From Simmondsia chinensis (Eukaryota > Streptophyta > Magnoliopsida > Caryophyllales > Simmondsiaceae), in the NCBI GenBank assembly GCA_018398585.1, contig JAGTTD010000022.1, positions 10,207,501-10,271,500 on the forward strand: a stretch of 64,000 nt of DNA, written 5' to 3'. The notes under the pieces were generated by a model that ran no database searches, was not told the DNA's origin, and was given only the letters and a program-made list of their open reading frames with translations. The number at the start of each line of letters is the position of its first letter. The stretch's first letter is position 1. Both the position numbers and the translations under genes were made by a program. This document shows, in pieces, positions 45,379 through 57,000 of the stretch.

Positions 45379-45659
45379 TTGATCCAACTCGGATCCTTTC
45401 GGTTCCGCTGTAGGCATATCATTAAATCTTTTGGCTTTTGTCACGGGTAATGCATTTTTAAGGTTTAAAGTGACATAGAGATTTTTTTTCTTTTTTTCTT
45501 TTTTTGGAGTTTGGTTGGAGAGAAATTAAAAGTTTTTCCAAGGCCAATTTGAAATAGAATAAGGATAAGTAAAAACCAAAATTAACAAACAAAATCCAAA
45601 ATAGAGAATGAAATATAGAAAATTATCAAAAAAAAATTATATACCTTCTACAAACAATT

Positions 45660-45798
45660 AAAATTTTATTTTTTGAAGTTGGAGCAAGAAAATTTGTTTT
45701 TCTTTGATTTATTTATTTTTTCTTTTCTTCTTCTTCCTCCTCCCTTTCTCCTCTCTCTCCCGTCCTTTTTTTTTATGCTTATAGTTGATTTTTTTTTT

Positions 45799-45832
<34 letters not shown>

Positions 45833-45835
45833 ATC
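45660..45835 (+). repeat. Low-complexity polypyrimidine stretch
   Basis: T/C-rich sequence with an almost uninterrupted T-run at about 45795-45828. Apparent ORFs on either strand here are composition artefacts. Confidence 0.75.
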
Positions 45836-46005
45836 TCCCTGATTTCTTTTTATCCTCTCCTCTTTGATATTTTTTGGAACTCTTATTTATAGTAGAAGTA
45901 TACTTCTCCAATCCCCAACCCCACCATCCCCATTTTTGCTTTGAGATTAGGGGAACGTGCATGTGGGATAGAGTTTAACTGCTCCCTTTTTTTTCTTTTT
46001 TTATT

Positions 46006-46011
46006 ATATAT

Positions 46012-46056
<45 letters not shown>
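46006..46056 (+). repeat. (TA)n microsatellite
   Basis: About 50 bp of alternating TA with two G interruptions borders the foldback element. It may include its target site. Confidence 0.9.
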
Positions 46057-46059
<3 letters not shown>

Positions 46060-48264
46060 CGGCTGAAATGAGAATAGAAGTTTCGTGAGAATATGAAAAA
46101 ATTAAATCTATGCCATTAAATCTTAAATAAGACTGATTAACGGTTCTAATTAAACCCCAATTTTTTCTCTCTCTCCTCCTTTTACATCCTAATTTTTTTA
46201 ACTCTCTCCTCTTTTCTATTTAATCTTTCACCATATTTTTTTTTACTCTCTCTTTTTTTGATCTTTTACCAATTTTTTTTCCTCTCTCTTCCTTTTTTTA
46301 TATTTACATCATAAGTTTTTTACCCTCTCCTTTCCTTTTTAACCTTTCACGATTTTTTTTCTCTCATCTCTTTTCCACGTTTATACCCAAATTTTTTTTC
46401 ACTTTTTCTTCTTTTCTTTTTATCTTTCACAAATTTTTTTTTCTCTTTTCCCATTCTACATTTACACTTTAATTTTTAAACTTTGTTTCCTCTCTTTTTT
46501 GACTTTGCATTAATTTTTTTTTCTTCTCTCATCCCCTTTTACGTTTATATCCCCATTTTTTTTACTCTTTCACCTTTTTTTTTAATCTTTCACCAATTTT
46601 TTTTCTCCCTTATCTCCTTGTTGCGTTTACACCCATTTTTTTTACTCTTTCTCCTATTTTTTAAACCTTTAACCTATTTTTTTTCTCTCTTCGCCTCTTT
46701 CTACATTTACACCCATATTTTCTTACTCTTTGTCCTCTCATTTTTAATATTTTACCTTTTTTTTTCTCTCTATTCTCCTCTTTCTACGTTTACACTCTAA
46801 TTTTTTTTACTCTTTTTCTCTCCTCTCTACAAATATGAGTCTTCTCAAGATATGGATTTACTGCACCAATTATTATTCTCTAGCATCATATATTATTTTA
46901 GTCTTTTATTTTGTTGTAACACTTTTGTTACATTAGTCTCTCTATTATTTATAAAAATTCTAAATTCTAAAAATGTTATATATTATATTTTAAATTGTAA
47001 CTTGTCCTTTACTTGCACTTTCGGCCATTTGCAAAAATGCTAGATAGAACCGGCTAGCAAAATTAGTTGCAAAGACTGAGTATTAGAAATAGTAAATTAT
47101 TATTGATATAATCTTTCAATTGTATAATAAAAAAAGTAAATTATTCTAAATATAAGGAGAACTAAATTTGAGTTATCCATGCAAATGATATGGTAGCAAT
47201 AAAGGGGAGGATAGAAGAAGAAAAAAAATTGATGAAAGGTTAAAAAAGAGAGGAGATAGAATTAAAAAAATTAGTGAAAGGTTAAAAAAAGAGAAAACAA
47301 GGAGTAAAAATTAGGGTATAAACGTGAAAAAGAAAAGAAGACAAAAAAAAATTTGGGTGAAAAGTTAAAAAGGATAGGGGAAAGAGTAAAAAATTTGGAT
47401 ACAAATGCAGAAAGGGAATGAGAGAGGAAAAAAATGTGAAAGATTAAAAAAAGGGGATAAAGAGTAAAAAATGTAAACGTAGAAAAGGATGAGAGAGGAA
47501 AAAAAACTGGTGAAATGTTAAAAAGGGAAGGAGAGAGAGTAAAAAAAAATTAGGATGTAAATTAAGAAAGGGAATAAGAGAAAAAAAATTGGTGAAAAGG
47601 TAAAAAGGAGAGGAGAGAGAGTAAAAAAAAAATTTGGGGTGTAAACGTAGAAAGGGGAGGAGATAGAAAAAAATTAATGAAAGGTTTAAAAAGAGAGAAA
47701 AGAGTAAAAATTGGGAAGTAAACGTAAAAAAGGGAGAAAAGAGAAAAAAAAATGGTGAAAAGTTAAAAAGAAAAGATAAGAAAATAAAAAAAAAGTTTGG
47801 ATGTAAATCTAGATAAGAGATGAAATAAAAAAAAATAGGAAAAGTTAAAAATAGGAGATGAGAGGGTAAAAAAATTGGGGTGTAAGTATAAAAAGGAGAT
47901 GAGAGAGAGACAAAATTGGTACAAGGTTAAGAAACAGAGGAGAAAGAGTAAAAAAATTTGGAGAATAAAAGTAGAAATAGAAGTAGAGAGAAAAAAAAAT
48001 AGTGAAAGATTAAAGAAAAGAGAAGAGAGAGTAAAAAGAATTGGGACGTAAACGAAAAAAGGAAAGGAAAAATAAAAATAATTGGTGAAAGATTTAAAAA
48101 AAGAGAGTAAAAAAAGTTTAACGAAAGGTTGAAAAGGAGAGGAGAGAGAAAGAAAAAAAATTAGGCTTTAATTAGAACCGTTGATCAATCTTATTTAAGA
48201 TCTAACGGTATAGATTCAATTTTCTTATACTCTCACGAAACTTCTATTCTTATTCCAGCCGCTC
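46057..48264. mobile_element. Foldback element with ~1-kb complementary arms made of tandem units
   Basis: The ends are GAGCGGCTG (46057) and its complement CAGCCGCTC (48256-48264). The outer ~110 bp of both ends are about 85% identical in inverted orientation (including AGAATAGAAGTTTCGTGAGA). Inside, the left arm (about 46150-46830) is an array of ~75-85-bp polypyrimidine units with CTACGTTTACACCC and ATCTTTCACCAATTTTTTT. The right arm (about 47200-48165) is the matching polypurine array (GGTGTAAACGTAGAAAGG, TTGGTGAAAGGTTAAAAA). The loop (46840-47190) has no known gene. Flanks are AT-rich (ATATA on both sides), so the TSD is ambiguous. Confidence 0.85.
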
Positions 48265-48439
48265 CATATATCATTTTATTTTGTCTTAATACTTAATTGG
48301 CCCAATGTTAATTGGGTTAGCATAGCCCAATACACCATCCTTTCTTTCTGTTTCATTGTAGGTTTAGTTTTCTATCCATCATATTGAACCCATATTCAAT
48401 TATTGTGGGTCCATCTATACTGATTTAAGGTAAACTCAT
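48265..48439. other. Spacer without recognised features
   Basis: AT-rich sequence with GGCCCAAT and GCCCAATAC words. It is probably outer sequence of the decayed Copia or of the Tat LTR. Confidence 0.35.
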
Positions 48440-50193
48440 AACATATAAATCAACAAGTATCAGCTACTTAAAATTACAAAAATTCTATGTTCAACAATGG
48501 GATCAAAAGAAACCAAATTGTTAGGAAAACGCCCCAGCAAACTGGTGTACCAAAATGTATGAATAGAACCTTATTAGATAGAGTGAGAGGTATGCTATTT
48601 GCTTTTGGTCTTAACAAACACTCTTGGGGTGAGGTAGTTGAGATTCCCAATTACCTGGTTAACATAACCTCTTCAACATGAATAGATTTTAAGACCACTG
48701 AGAAAATGTGGTCTGGCAAACCAGCAGATTACTATATCTTACATGTTTTTGGGTATTGTACTTATGCTCATCAACTCGAGAGAAAGTTAGAGCCTAGAGC
48801 TGACAAGGGGGTCTTCCTTGGCTACCTTGATGGTGTGAAAGGGTATAGGGTCGAGGTCAAAGAGGGGAACGAAACTAGAGTCATTATAAGTAGGGATGTA
48901 ACTTAACCTACTTAGCCCAAGATGAAGGTAATCTAACTGCGGAAGAAAAGAGTTTAACTCTAAACATTATGAGTTTGAGTTGGATTACCAAACCCTATGT
49001 ACACAAATAATCCAGAAACAATCACCTAGACAACGGTACCAACTTTTTGACTAGTTTATGACTAAAAAAGTTTACACGTTTTATAAATGATATGTGCTTT
49101 TATTTCAAGAATGTTGAGTTAAATTCTGTGATTTATCTACTAATTTATGTTGATGATATGTTGCCGGGATGTAAATCTTTATTTGACTGATAAACTGAAA
49201 AGGATGTTAAAAGATAATTTTGACATGAAAGATTTAGGCCAGGCTAAGAGAATTTTGGGTATGAAAATCAAGAGAAATAGTAAAATGAGAACAGTTCATT
49301 TAACTTAATAAAACTATCTTGAAAAAATGCTAAAATGTTTTAACATGACTGATTGTAAGCCAGTCATGGTTGCTACAGCCAGTCATCACAAGTTTTTTGC
49401 AGAACAAAGTCCTAAAATAGACCAGGAAAAACTAGGGATGTATAGGGTACCATATACAAATGCAACTCATTCTGTTATATATGCCATGACTTGTACTGGA
49501 CTAGACCTAGCCAACCCTATAAGCGTTTTGTTTGGGTGTATGGAAAACCTTGGGAAAGAACACAAAATGGAGTTAAATGATTACTTAGGTATATTAAGGG
49601 ATCTGTCAGTCTTGGACTCACCTTTGGTAAGGTTGAGTCAAACTTAAAACTTATTAGATATACAGATAGTGACTATGGGGGCATTTAGATAAGAGAAAGT
49701 CCACTAGTGCCTACATCTTCACCGTGAATGGTGGAGCCATAAGCTGGAAATAAAAGCTTGAAATAGTGACTGCTTTGTCAACTATTGAAGCTGAGTTTCT
49801 AGTATTGACATATGCTATAAAGCAGGGCATTTGTTGAATTATATCCTATCTGAAATTAACCCAGATATAGGAATCCTAGTAATATATATACTGATAGTTA
49901 GTTTGCTTTGGCCCTAAGTAAAAACCCATTGTATCATGATAGGACTAAACACTTAGCTGTTAGAAGAAACTTTGTAAAAGAACAGTCAGAAAATGACATT
50001 ATAGATATGCAGAATTATCAACTGATGGCAATCCTGCTAATACAGGAACCAAGGTTGTGCATCTAGAGAAGTTAGTGAAATATATCTATTTGGTCCGGAG
50101 CTCATGGGATCATGGAGGAGTCTCAGATCTATTTTGCCCTTTATTACTAGAGTGTTTCTAGCATTTGGTCTATATAATAACCAAGTTGGAGAA
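48440..50193 (+). pseudogene. Decayed Copia pol remnant (integrase, RT, RNase H pieces)
   Basis: The integrase end is seen at 48487-48906: QQTGVPKCMNRTLLDRVRGM, then MWSGKPADYYILHVFGYCTY and GVFLGYLDGVKGYRV. RT pieces follow (49110-49320: LLIYVDDM-like, then FDMKDLGQAKRILGMKIKRN). The RNase H region follows (49327-49900: YRVPYTNATHSVIYAMTCTG and scraps). Many stops and shifts are present. Protease, gag and the start of integrase are missing. The 3' part leads to a possible LTR start at 50194. Confidence 0.8.
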
Positions 50194-50227
50194 TGTTTGT
50201 TCCTATACAAAACTTTAAGTAATAAAA
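50194..50227 (+). repeat. Probable start of the decayed Copia 3' LTR
   Basis: TGTTTGTTCC follows AGTTGGAGAA, which resembles a Copia polypurine tract. The LTR would be interrupted at 50228 by a solo Athila LTR and continue from 63557. No second LTR is visible to confirm it. Confidence 0.5.
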
Positions 50228-50768
50228 TGATGTGTTTTTCAGCGTCTATTAAAATTAATATTAAACCCTATCTACTAAACACATTTAAATTGTAGTCTAA
50301 GGCAAGAGGGTGTCGAACCACAGGGACTAAGAGTGTGTGAATTTAATTTATGACCTAAATTGATTCAAATAAATTGAGAGGTTGTGTGTTAACTATTCTA
50401 AGGAAACGATAATTAAACTAAAGAATTCTATTTGTAATGGGGAAAAGAGTTTGGAATTAGAACCCAGGGTTTCGAATCCATTATTAGACAATTATTCTTA
50501 TGTTAACTCTTAAATTGGGGTTACTAATTGTCAAACGGGTCGTAGTTTACGCTACAAGCTTCAACCTCCTAAGGTAATATTGTTAATTGGCCTTATTTAA
50601 CTAAAGCATAAGAAAAATTGGCTCAGCCTAACGTAGTGTTATTAGCACGTATTGACCCTATTTAACTAAAAGTATGGGGAAGATAGGCTTAATTAACAAT
50701 TCGGTAAATACTATTACTTGATTAATTAATTCTAAAGCTATAAGCACAAAGAATTAATTTATAAATAT

Positions 50769-52252
50769 TGATGTGTTTTTCTACGTCTATCAAAATTTAA
50801 TATAAGACCCTATCTACTAAACACATCTAAATTATAGGGTGTCGAACTACAAGGTCTAAGAGTGCGTGAAATTATGCTATAACCTAAATTGATTTAAATA
50901 AAATTGAGGGATTTTTTATTGATTAATCTAAAGAAACGAAAATTAAACTAAGGCAATCTACTTCTACGCTCAAAGGTATATTAAATTGGAACCTAGGATT
51001 TTGAATCCATCATTAGCCAATTATTTTTGCGTTAACTTTTAAATTGGGATTATTGATTGTCACACGGATAGTGGTTTAGGTTACAAGCTTCAACCTACTA
51101 AAATAATGTTATTCGTATCGCGTATTGACCCTATCTAACTAAAGTAGAAGGAAAATAGGCTCCACCTAACGTACTATTAATTATCACGTATTGACCCTAT
51201 CTAACTAAAGCATAGGGAAGATAGACTTTAATTAACAATTTGGTTACTACTATTACTTGATTCATTAATCCTAAAGCTCCAAGCACAAAGAATTAATTTA
51301 TAAATATCAATCTCATCAATTAAAGGTTACAAACTCAATAATCATATTAATTGAATAAACAACTAAAGCACAATATTTTGTAGTATTTATCATAATCAAG
51401 CAATTCATGTAACAAATAAATTATCCCGGAATTAAAAGTAATGCAAAAGTAAAAAGACCAAGACTTCATCTAACCCCAGAGAGCAAGTTAGCTCTCCATC
51501 AAGGATAATCCGGTGAAGGAGAAGATGAACGAACTCATGTCGGTCTTCACCCTAATTTCTTTCTCGTTCCAATTTAACGAAGAAAAAACAGAAAAATAAA
51601 TTGAGAGGAGAGAGAAAGAGAGAAAAAGAGAGTTGTGCGGTGGTGAAAAATTCAAAAAAATAGAGACCCCCCATCAGAACCCAGAAAACAGAGCTTTATA
51701 TCCTCACAAAACCGACCCTGCGTCTTCTCTGTGCCTTACTTGATCTGGGCCGTGGTCTAGGCTTGGTGATGCAGGACTGGGTGTTGGGCTGCGGTTGACG
51801 CTGATGAGCTGGTAAGGTCGTGGGTATGGACCCACGTGTTGGGCTTGTTGGGCAGAGGTGTGATGGGCTTGAGGATGAGCTGTGTCGGTGATGGTGTTGC
51901 CGGTGGTCGAATCGGGGCTGGGGTGGATCTGATGAAATGTTGCAGTGCTGGGCCTAGGCCTGCATTTGGGCTTGAGATTGATGATGAAGGTGATGGGCTT
52001 GGGCACAGTAACGGTGCAGTTCGGGTCGTAGCGGGCCGAGTTTATACGTTGTTGTGCCGAATCTCGATTGACTTGATTTAATTGTTTATGCATCGAATTT
52101 GCCTTATTTGCACCAAAATTTGACAATTTTCGGAACTTTAATTTCAAACCGGTTAAACATAAAAATTGCCAAAATAAGTGTAGAACTATAATTAAATAGG
52201 TGCAAAATAATTAAAATAACACTTAAAAGATGCGTAAATCTGAGATGCATCA
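50769..52252 (-). repeat. Athila 3' LTR (left copy)
   Basis: It is collinear with 61096-62598. The copies differ mainly in small indels and in the C-run at 61988-62021 of the right copy. Both contain a GC-rich part (51710-52040 here), whose long minus-strand reading frames I regard as chance. Confidence 0.92.
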
Positions 52253-52267
52253 ACACCCCCACACCTA
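52253..52267 (-). promoter_or_regulatory. Athila polypurine tract
   Basis: The minus strand reads TAGGTGTGGGGGTGT directly before the 3' LTR start TGATGCATC. Confidence 0.87.
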
Positions 52268-53004
52268 ATCTTTGCTGGTCCTCGAGCAAAGCATGGAATA
52301 GACATAACGACTTGAATGACCAGCTACCCCAACCATCCCAACCTTCATCCAGTTTTCCGAGATTAACACCTATATTACAATTCAAGACAAGATTAAATCA
52401 TCTAGAGCATTCTCTAATTCCATGAATTCAGATGATTAAAGTTCAAAACTCGTCATAGAATTTCATTAACCATGTATCAACTAATAGGAACTACTCACGC
52501 AATTTAAGCACACAAGTGAAAGTGAATAGGATTTCATGCCACAGAATCTCCTCAAATTCTTGCTTCCAGCCAAATATATAAAGGTTTTGTGCATCCACAC
52601 CATTGAATCATCTAAAACATGCCTATACATAGAGACATTATAAGTGGATATGAGTGACCATTTTACAATATTTTGACCTTGATATAGCACAAAAGAAACT
52701 TTATCACGAACGTACATCAATTTCTAATTTTTTTCTTTTTCTTTTGCCCCCTTTTTTTTTCTTTTCATTCATTTCTTTTTTTTCTGTTTCTTCTTTATTT
52801 CTTGTCCCTTTTTTTCTTTTTTGTTTTGGACTTTTTCATAACAAGTACCTCAACAACACAATTGACATTGATCAACAAGTACTTTACATATCATCAAAGA
52901 GACAAAGATTAGGATAAGCCAATAGCGCAAGCTTACAAAACTCAAGATATATAGTATTGTTTACTCAAATTTTTAGATTTTCCACAACACGAAATTACTG
53001 TGCA
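52268..53004 (-). other. Athila 3' non-coding interior
   Basis: AT-rich sequence with a T-rich low-complexity part at 52720-52830. No gene recognised. It continues after the RTE insertion at 54676-55213, where a second CACCCCCACACCTAAATC tract occurs. Confidence 0.6.
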
Positions 53005-53011
53005 TAGTGAA

Positions 53012-54668
53012 AGGAGACTACGACAACAGATATATAGGATTGTTTACTCAAGATATATAGGATTGTTTACTCAAGTTGTGGGAGAGAGTCATAAAAAGGA
53101 GACTACGACAACAGACGAGAGTGACCGAAAATCAGTTTGGGTTTATACCTAGGAGATCAACAATAGAAGCCATTCACCTCTTACGACGGACGATAGAGCA
53201 ATACAGGGACAGACAGAAGGATCTCCACATGGTCTTCATCGATTTGGAGAAGACATATGATAGAGTGCCAAGAGAGGTACTGTGGAGGGTGTTGGGAAAG
53301 AAAGGCATCCCGATGCCTTATATTCGAGTCATTAAGGACATGTATGAAGAGGCACATACTAATGTGCGCATAGGGGAAGGGGAGACAGACACTTTCCCTA
53401 TTACAATAGGGGTACACTAGGGCTCTGCCTCGAGTCCATTCCTATTTATTCTAGTGATGGATGAGCTCACTGGACATATCCAAGGGGAGGTACCTTGGTG
53501 CATGCTTTTTGCAGACGACATAGTTCTAGTAGGGGAATCCCGTGTGGACATAAACGAAAAGCTGGAGCTATGGAGAGGTGCTTTAGAATCAAGAGGTCTA
53601 AGGATTAGCAGATCTAAGACAGAGTATGTGGAATTCAAATTCAACAGTTCCACCACGTCTAGCACCGAGGAGGTTAAGATTGAATCAGAAGCCGTACAGA
53701 GTAAGGAGAGCTTCAAATATCTGGGATCCATGATACACCAGAACGGGGAAGTGGATGAGGATGTCAGCAACAGGATTAAAGTAGGCCGGCAGAAGTGGAG
53801 GATGGCATCCGAGGTGCTGTGTGATAGAAAATTCCCGTTAAAGTTAAAGGGAAAATACTATAGGATGGTAGTAAGACCGGCTATGTTTGTACGGGGCAGA
53901 GTGTCGGCCAATGAAACAAAACCAAACACAGAGGATGAAGGTGGCAGAGATGAAGATGCTACGATGGATGTGTGGCCACACAAGGAAGGATATGATAAGG
54001 AATGAGGTGATTCGGGGTAAGCTGGGTGTAGCCTCGATCGAGGATAAAATGAGAGAGACCCGTCTCAGATGGTTTGGACATGTTAGTAGAAGACCAGCTT
54101 CAGCACCAGTCAGGAGGTGCGAATAGCTCAACACAGCGACAAGCAGAAGAGGGAGGGGCAGACCAAAGAAGAGTTGGCTGGAGACAATTCTTCAAGACCT
54201 AACCCACCTAAACCTAAGAGAGGAGATGGCCTCAGATAGGGCTCGTTGGAGGGCTAGCATTAGGGTAGCGGAGATGGCAGAGTAGTGTAGAGCGGAGAGT
54301 GGTTGGTAGTTCAAGAACCTTAGGCAGGCATGACCTCTAGTGGGGCACTTTTAGGCTAGGTTAGTCCCTGTTTATTGTTTATTGTTTATTATTTATTGTT
54401 CATTGTTCATTCTGCTGCTTCTCCTTATTCTTCTTCTTCTTTTGCTCCTCCTTCTCCTTATTCTCTCCTTCTTTGACTTTTTTATCAGAATGCAAGGTGA
54501 TTGATTTGTGGTTTATCTGCAGGCATTCAACTACTTCAGGTTGGGGGTCCCCGAAAACAGTCTCCTTTCCAGCCGGAAGGGGTAAAGCTGCATACATCAC
54601 CCCCCCCCCCCCCAGACCCTGCATTCAGCGGGAGCCGCAAGGCACTGGGACTGTTGTTGTTATTGTTG
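53012..54668 (+). mobile_element. RTE-clade LINE, 5' truncated, TSD TAGTGAA
   Basis: RT runs from about 53076 and is followed by the C-terminal part of RTE proteins. The 3' UTR has the plant RTE ending (GGGGTAAAGCTGCATACATC, AGCGGGAGCC, GCACTGGGACTGTTG) and closes with imperfect TTG repeats. TAGTGAA at 53005-53011 and 54669-54675 is a 7-bp TSD. The 5' junction is rearranged: a short piece (AGGAGACTACGACAACAGA) comes first. Two copies of flanking AGATATATAGGATTGTTTAC follow, and then the main body repeats the AAGGAGACTACGACAACAGA segment at about 53097. Confidence 0.88.
53076..54126 (+). pseudogene. RTE reverse transcriptase, broken
   Basis: The reading [40 protein letters not shown] and [18 protein letters not shown] gives RT blocks 1-3. 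A TAG at 53418-53420 follows IGVH (usually GVHQG). After it come FLFILVMDELTGHIQ and the catalytic CMLFADDIVLVGES with intact ADD. The frame continues to about 53895, then shifts to [29 protein letters not shown] and [12 protein letters not shown] (53887-54126), the conserved RTE C-terminus. Endonuclease and the N-terminus are missing by 5' truncation. Confidence 0.9.
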
Positions 54669-55213
54669 TAGTGAATATATGAGCGGCATAAGTAGAACCC
54701 ATTAATATCAACAATGATCAACAATACTCATTAATAAGTATAAAGTAGAATCATTTAATTTCATGGAATTAAGAGAACGAAATAAACAACTAATCGCACT
54801 GTCATCATAACATACCCGTCGATCAAGGAAAACTTGGCTAAACGGTTATAATGCACATTCAAAATGCACAAAAGATGTTCCAAATTTTAAAAATTTAACC
54901 AAAAAAAAAAATGAGCACATGCAAATGAGCCTCACCCCCACACCTAAATCATGCGTTGTCCTCAATGCGACAACATAAATCATTAAAGCACAAGAAGTAG
55001 GTGAGATAGAGCAATCCAACTTGACAAGGCGGCGTGAACATTTATATATGACTCCTTCAACCTTGGACAAGAACCTGAAAAGAGAGAAAACAAGTCTCCA
55101 AGAAACTAATTAGTATAAAAACGAAACTAAAAACAAGAAATAGCAAACCTAGGCTGCCTCCTAGGAGCGCTAAAGTTTACGCCTTCAGCCGGGCACAGTG
55201 AATCGAGTAGAGA

Positions 55214-56600
55214 TCAATTATGAGTCATGGTGTCCATCAAAGAGACAACTTCACTAAGCTGTCCATCAGCAATTCCATCCAACTCAACTATAGGTTTAAG
55301 CCTTTGACCATTTACAGTGAACGCACGACCATCTTTAGGGTGGTATATCTCAATAGCACCCAAGGGGTATACCTGCTTAACCACAAAAGGACCATCCCAC
55401 CTAGACCTTAACTTACCAGGAAAAAGACGCAATTTGGAATTAAAAAGCCAAACCTTTTGATTAGGAACAAATATTTTCCTTAGAATATGTTTATCATGAA
55501 AAGTCTTGGTTTTAGCTTTATAAATCTTTGCATTCTCATAAGCGTCATTCCTTAGTTCTTCCAACTCACTCAGTTGAAGCTTTCGGTTAGAACCAGCTTG
55601 GTCTAAGTCGAAATTCAAAGCCCTAGTGGCCCAATATGCACGGTGTTCTAACTCAACTGGTAAATGGCACGCCTTACCAAAGACTAACCTATAGTGTGAC
55701 ATACCAAGTGGGATCTTATAGGCAGTGTGGTAAGCCTAAAGAGCATCATTCAACCTAGGGACCAATCTTTCCTATCAGGACGAACCGTTTTCTCAAGTAT
55801 AGACTTGATCTCACGGTTTGAAAGCTCTACTTGACCACTAGTTTGGGGATGATAGGGGGCGGCAATCTTATGATGCACTAAGTACTTCCTAAGAAGTGCC
55901 TCAAATGACCTATGAATGAAATGCCTACCACCATCACTAATGAGTGCTCCAGGGGTACCAAAGCGGTTAAAAATGTGGTCCTTGATAAATTGCATGACCA
56001 CTTTGTGGTCATTGGTCCTAGTAGATAGAGCCTCAACCCATTTAGATACATAATCGACCCCTAAAAGTATGTAAACAAGCCCAGAAGATGTGGGAAATGG
56101 TCCCATAAAGTCAAAACTCAAAACATCAAATATTTCCACAACTAAAATGGGGTTCAAAGGCATCATGTCTCGATGCGTCATTGCGCCTGTGCGCTGACAA
56201 CGCCAACATGCAAGAGAAAACTTGTGAGCATCCTTGAACAGAGTAGGCCAATAAAAATTACACTGTAGGACTTTTGCAGCAGTCCTAAGACAACCAAAGT
56301 GTCCTCCACATGCATATGAGTGGCAAAAAGATAAAATGCTATGAGACTCACACTCTGGAACACATCTACGAATTACTTGGTCCGCACAATATTTAAACAA
56401 GTCAGGGTCATCCCAGTAAAAGTGCTTGACTTGAGAGTAACCTATCCTTTTCTTACTTAGACCAAGTAGATGGAATCGTACCTGTAGCGAGGAAGTTAAC
56501 AATATCTGCAAACCAAGGGCCACGTGAATGGGAGACAAGAAAAAGTTGCTCATCGGGAAAAGAGTCATGCATTGAAATAGATGGATCATGATGCTCAAAG
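55214..56600 (-). pseudogene. Athila integrase
   Basis: Leftwards from about 56440 the reading has the zinc-binding part (SFCHSYACGGHFGCLRTAAK, FYWPTLFKDAHKFSLACWRC). The core has DVLSFDFMGPFPTSSG (first Asp), ALISDGGRHFIHRSFEALLR (second Asp) and HPQTSGQVELSNREIKS (Glu). The C-terminal part (55702-55214) reads [20 protein letters not shown], then [21 protein letters not shown] frame change lies at about 55703-55750. Catalytic residues look intact. Confidence 0.9.
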
Positions 56601-57000
56601 AAAACCCTAGAGAGATGGTCAGCTACCACATTCTCTGCACCTTTTCTTATCTGTAATCTCAATGTCAAACTCTTGAAGTAGGAGAATCCATCCAATGAGC
56701 CTAGGTTTCGTTTCTTTCTTCGAGAGAAAATATTTCAATGTAGCATGGTCAAAATAGATAACGACTTTTGACCTCAAAAGATAGGAACGAAACTTGTCAA
56801 GAGCAAACACAACAGCTAGAAACTCCTTTTCAGTGGTGGTGTAATGGCGTTGGGAATCATTAAGAGTTTTACTAGCACAGTAAATGACATGAGGCACTTT
56901 GTTCACTCTTTGACCTATGACAACACCTATAGCAAAATCAGAAGCATCACACATAATTTCAAAAGGGAGAGAATAATCAGGTGGCTACATAATAGGGGCC
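56453..57000 (-). pseudogene. Athila RNase H
   Basis: The ORF 56954-56619 reads [40 protein letters not shown] and [20 protein letters not shown], the Gypsy RNase H. An overlapping frame (56695-56453) continues with [17 protein letters not shown], the tether before integrase. A frameshift near 56640 separates them. Confidence 0.9.

Larger units (their letters stand above)
18843..46056 (-). mobile_element. Tat-lineage Gypsy element on the minus strand, split by two LTR elements
   Basis: Read leftwards the parts are: 5' LTR (right edge uncertain, about 46056 to 43558), primer-binding site, gag (43497-41046), end of gag and protease (36105-34684), linker, RT end, RNase H, a second archaeal-type RNase H, and integrase (21294-18843). 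The second RNase H and the integrase motifs fit the Tat/Retand group. The Tork-like Copia (36106-41045) and the Athila-like element (21295-34683) interrupt it. The 3' end is cut by the plastid block inside the integrase C-terminal part. All domains carry stops. Confidence 0.85.
43558..46056 (-). repeat. Tat-Gypsy 5' LTR region, outer border undetermined
   Basis: The inner border is the CA of CTCAACA on the minus strand (TG on plus at 43558). Between about 43650 and 44260 short phrases of the type GACATGGAAGTC and TTTGGATTTGGGTTT recur irregularly. No second LTR copy is in the window for comparison, so the outer end could lie anywhere up to the foldback element. No genes are seen. Confidence 0.6.

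Noticed and set aside
45666..45962. Lysine-rich and phenylalanine-rich ORFs
   Set aside because: They are products of poly(A)/poly(T) low-complexity sequence.
46483..46800. Hydrophobic ORF in the foldback left arm as a membrane protein
   Set aside because: It reads through tandem polypyrimidine units, so the leucine/phenylalanine content is compositional.
51704..52147. Long minus-strand ORF in the GC-rich part of the Athila LTR (and its partner at 62060-62353)
   Set aside because: The two LTR copies do not keep the frame equally, no family is recognisable, and composition explains the openness.
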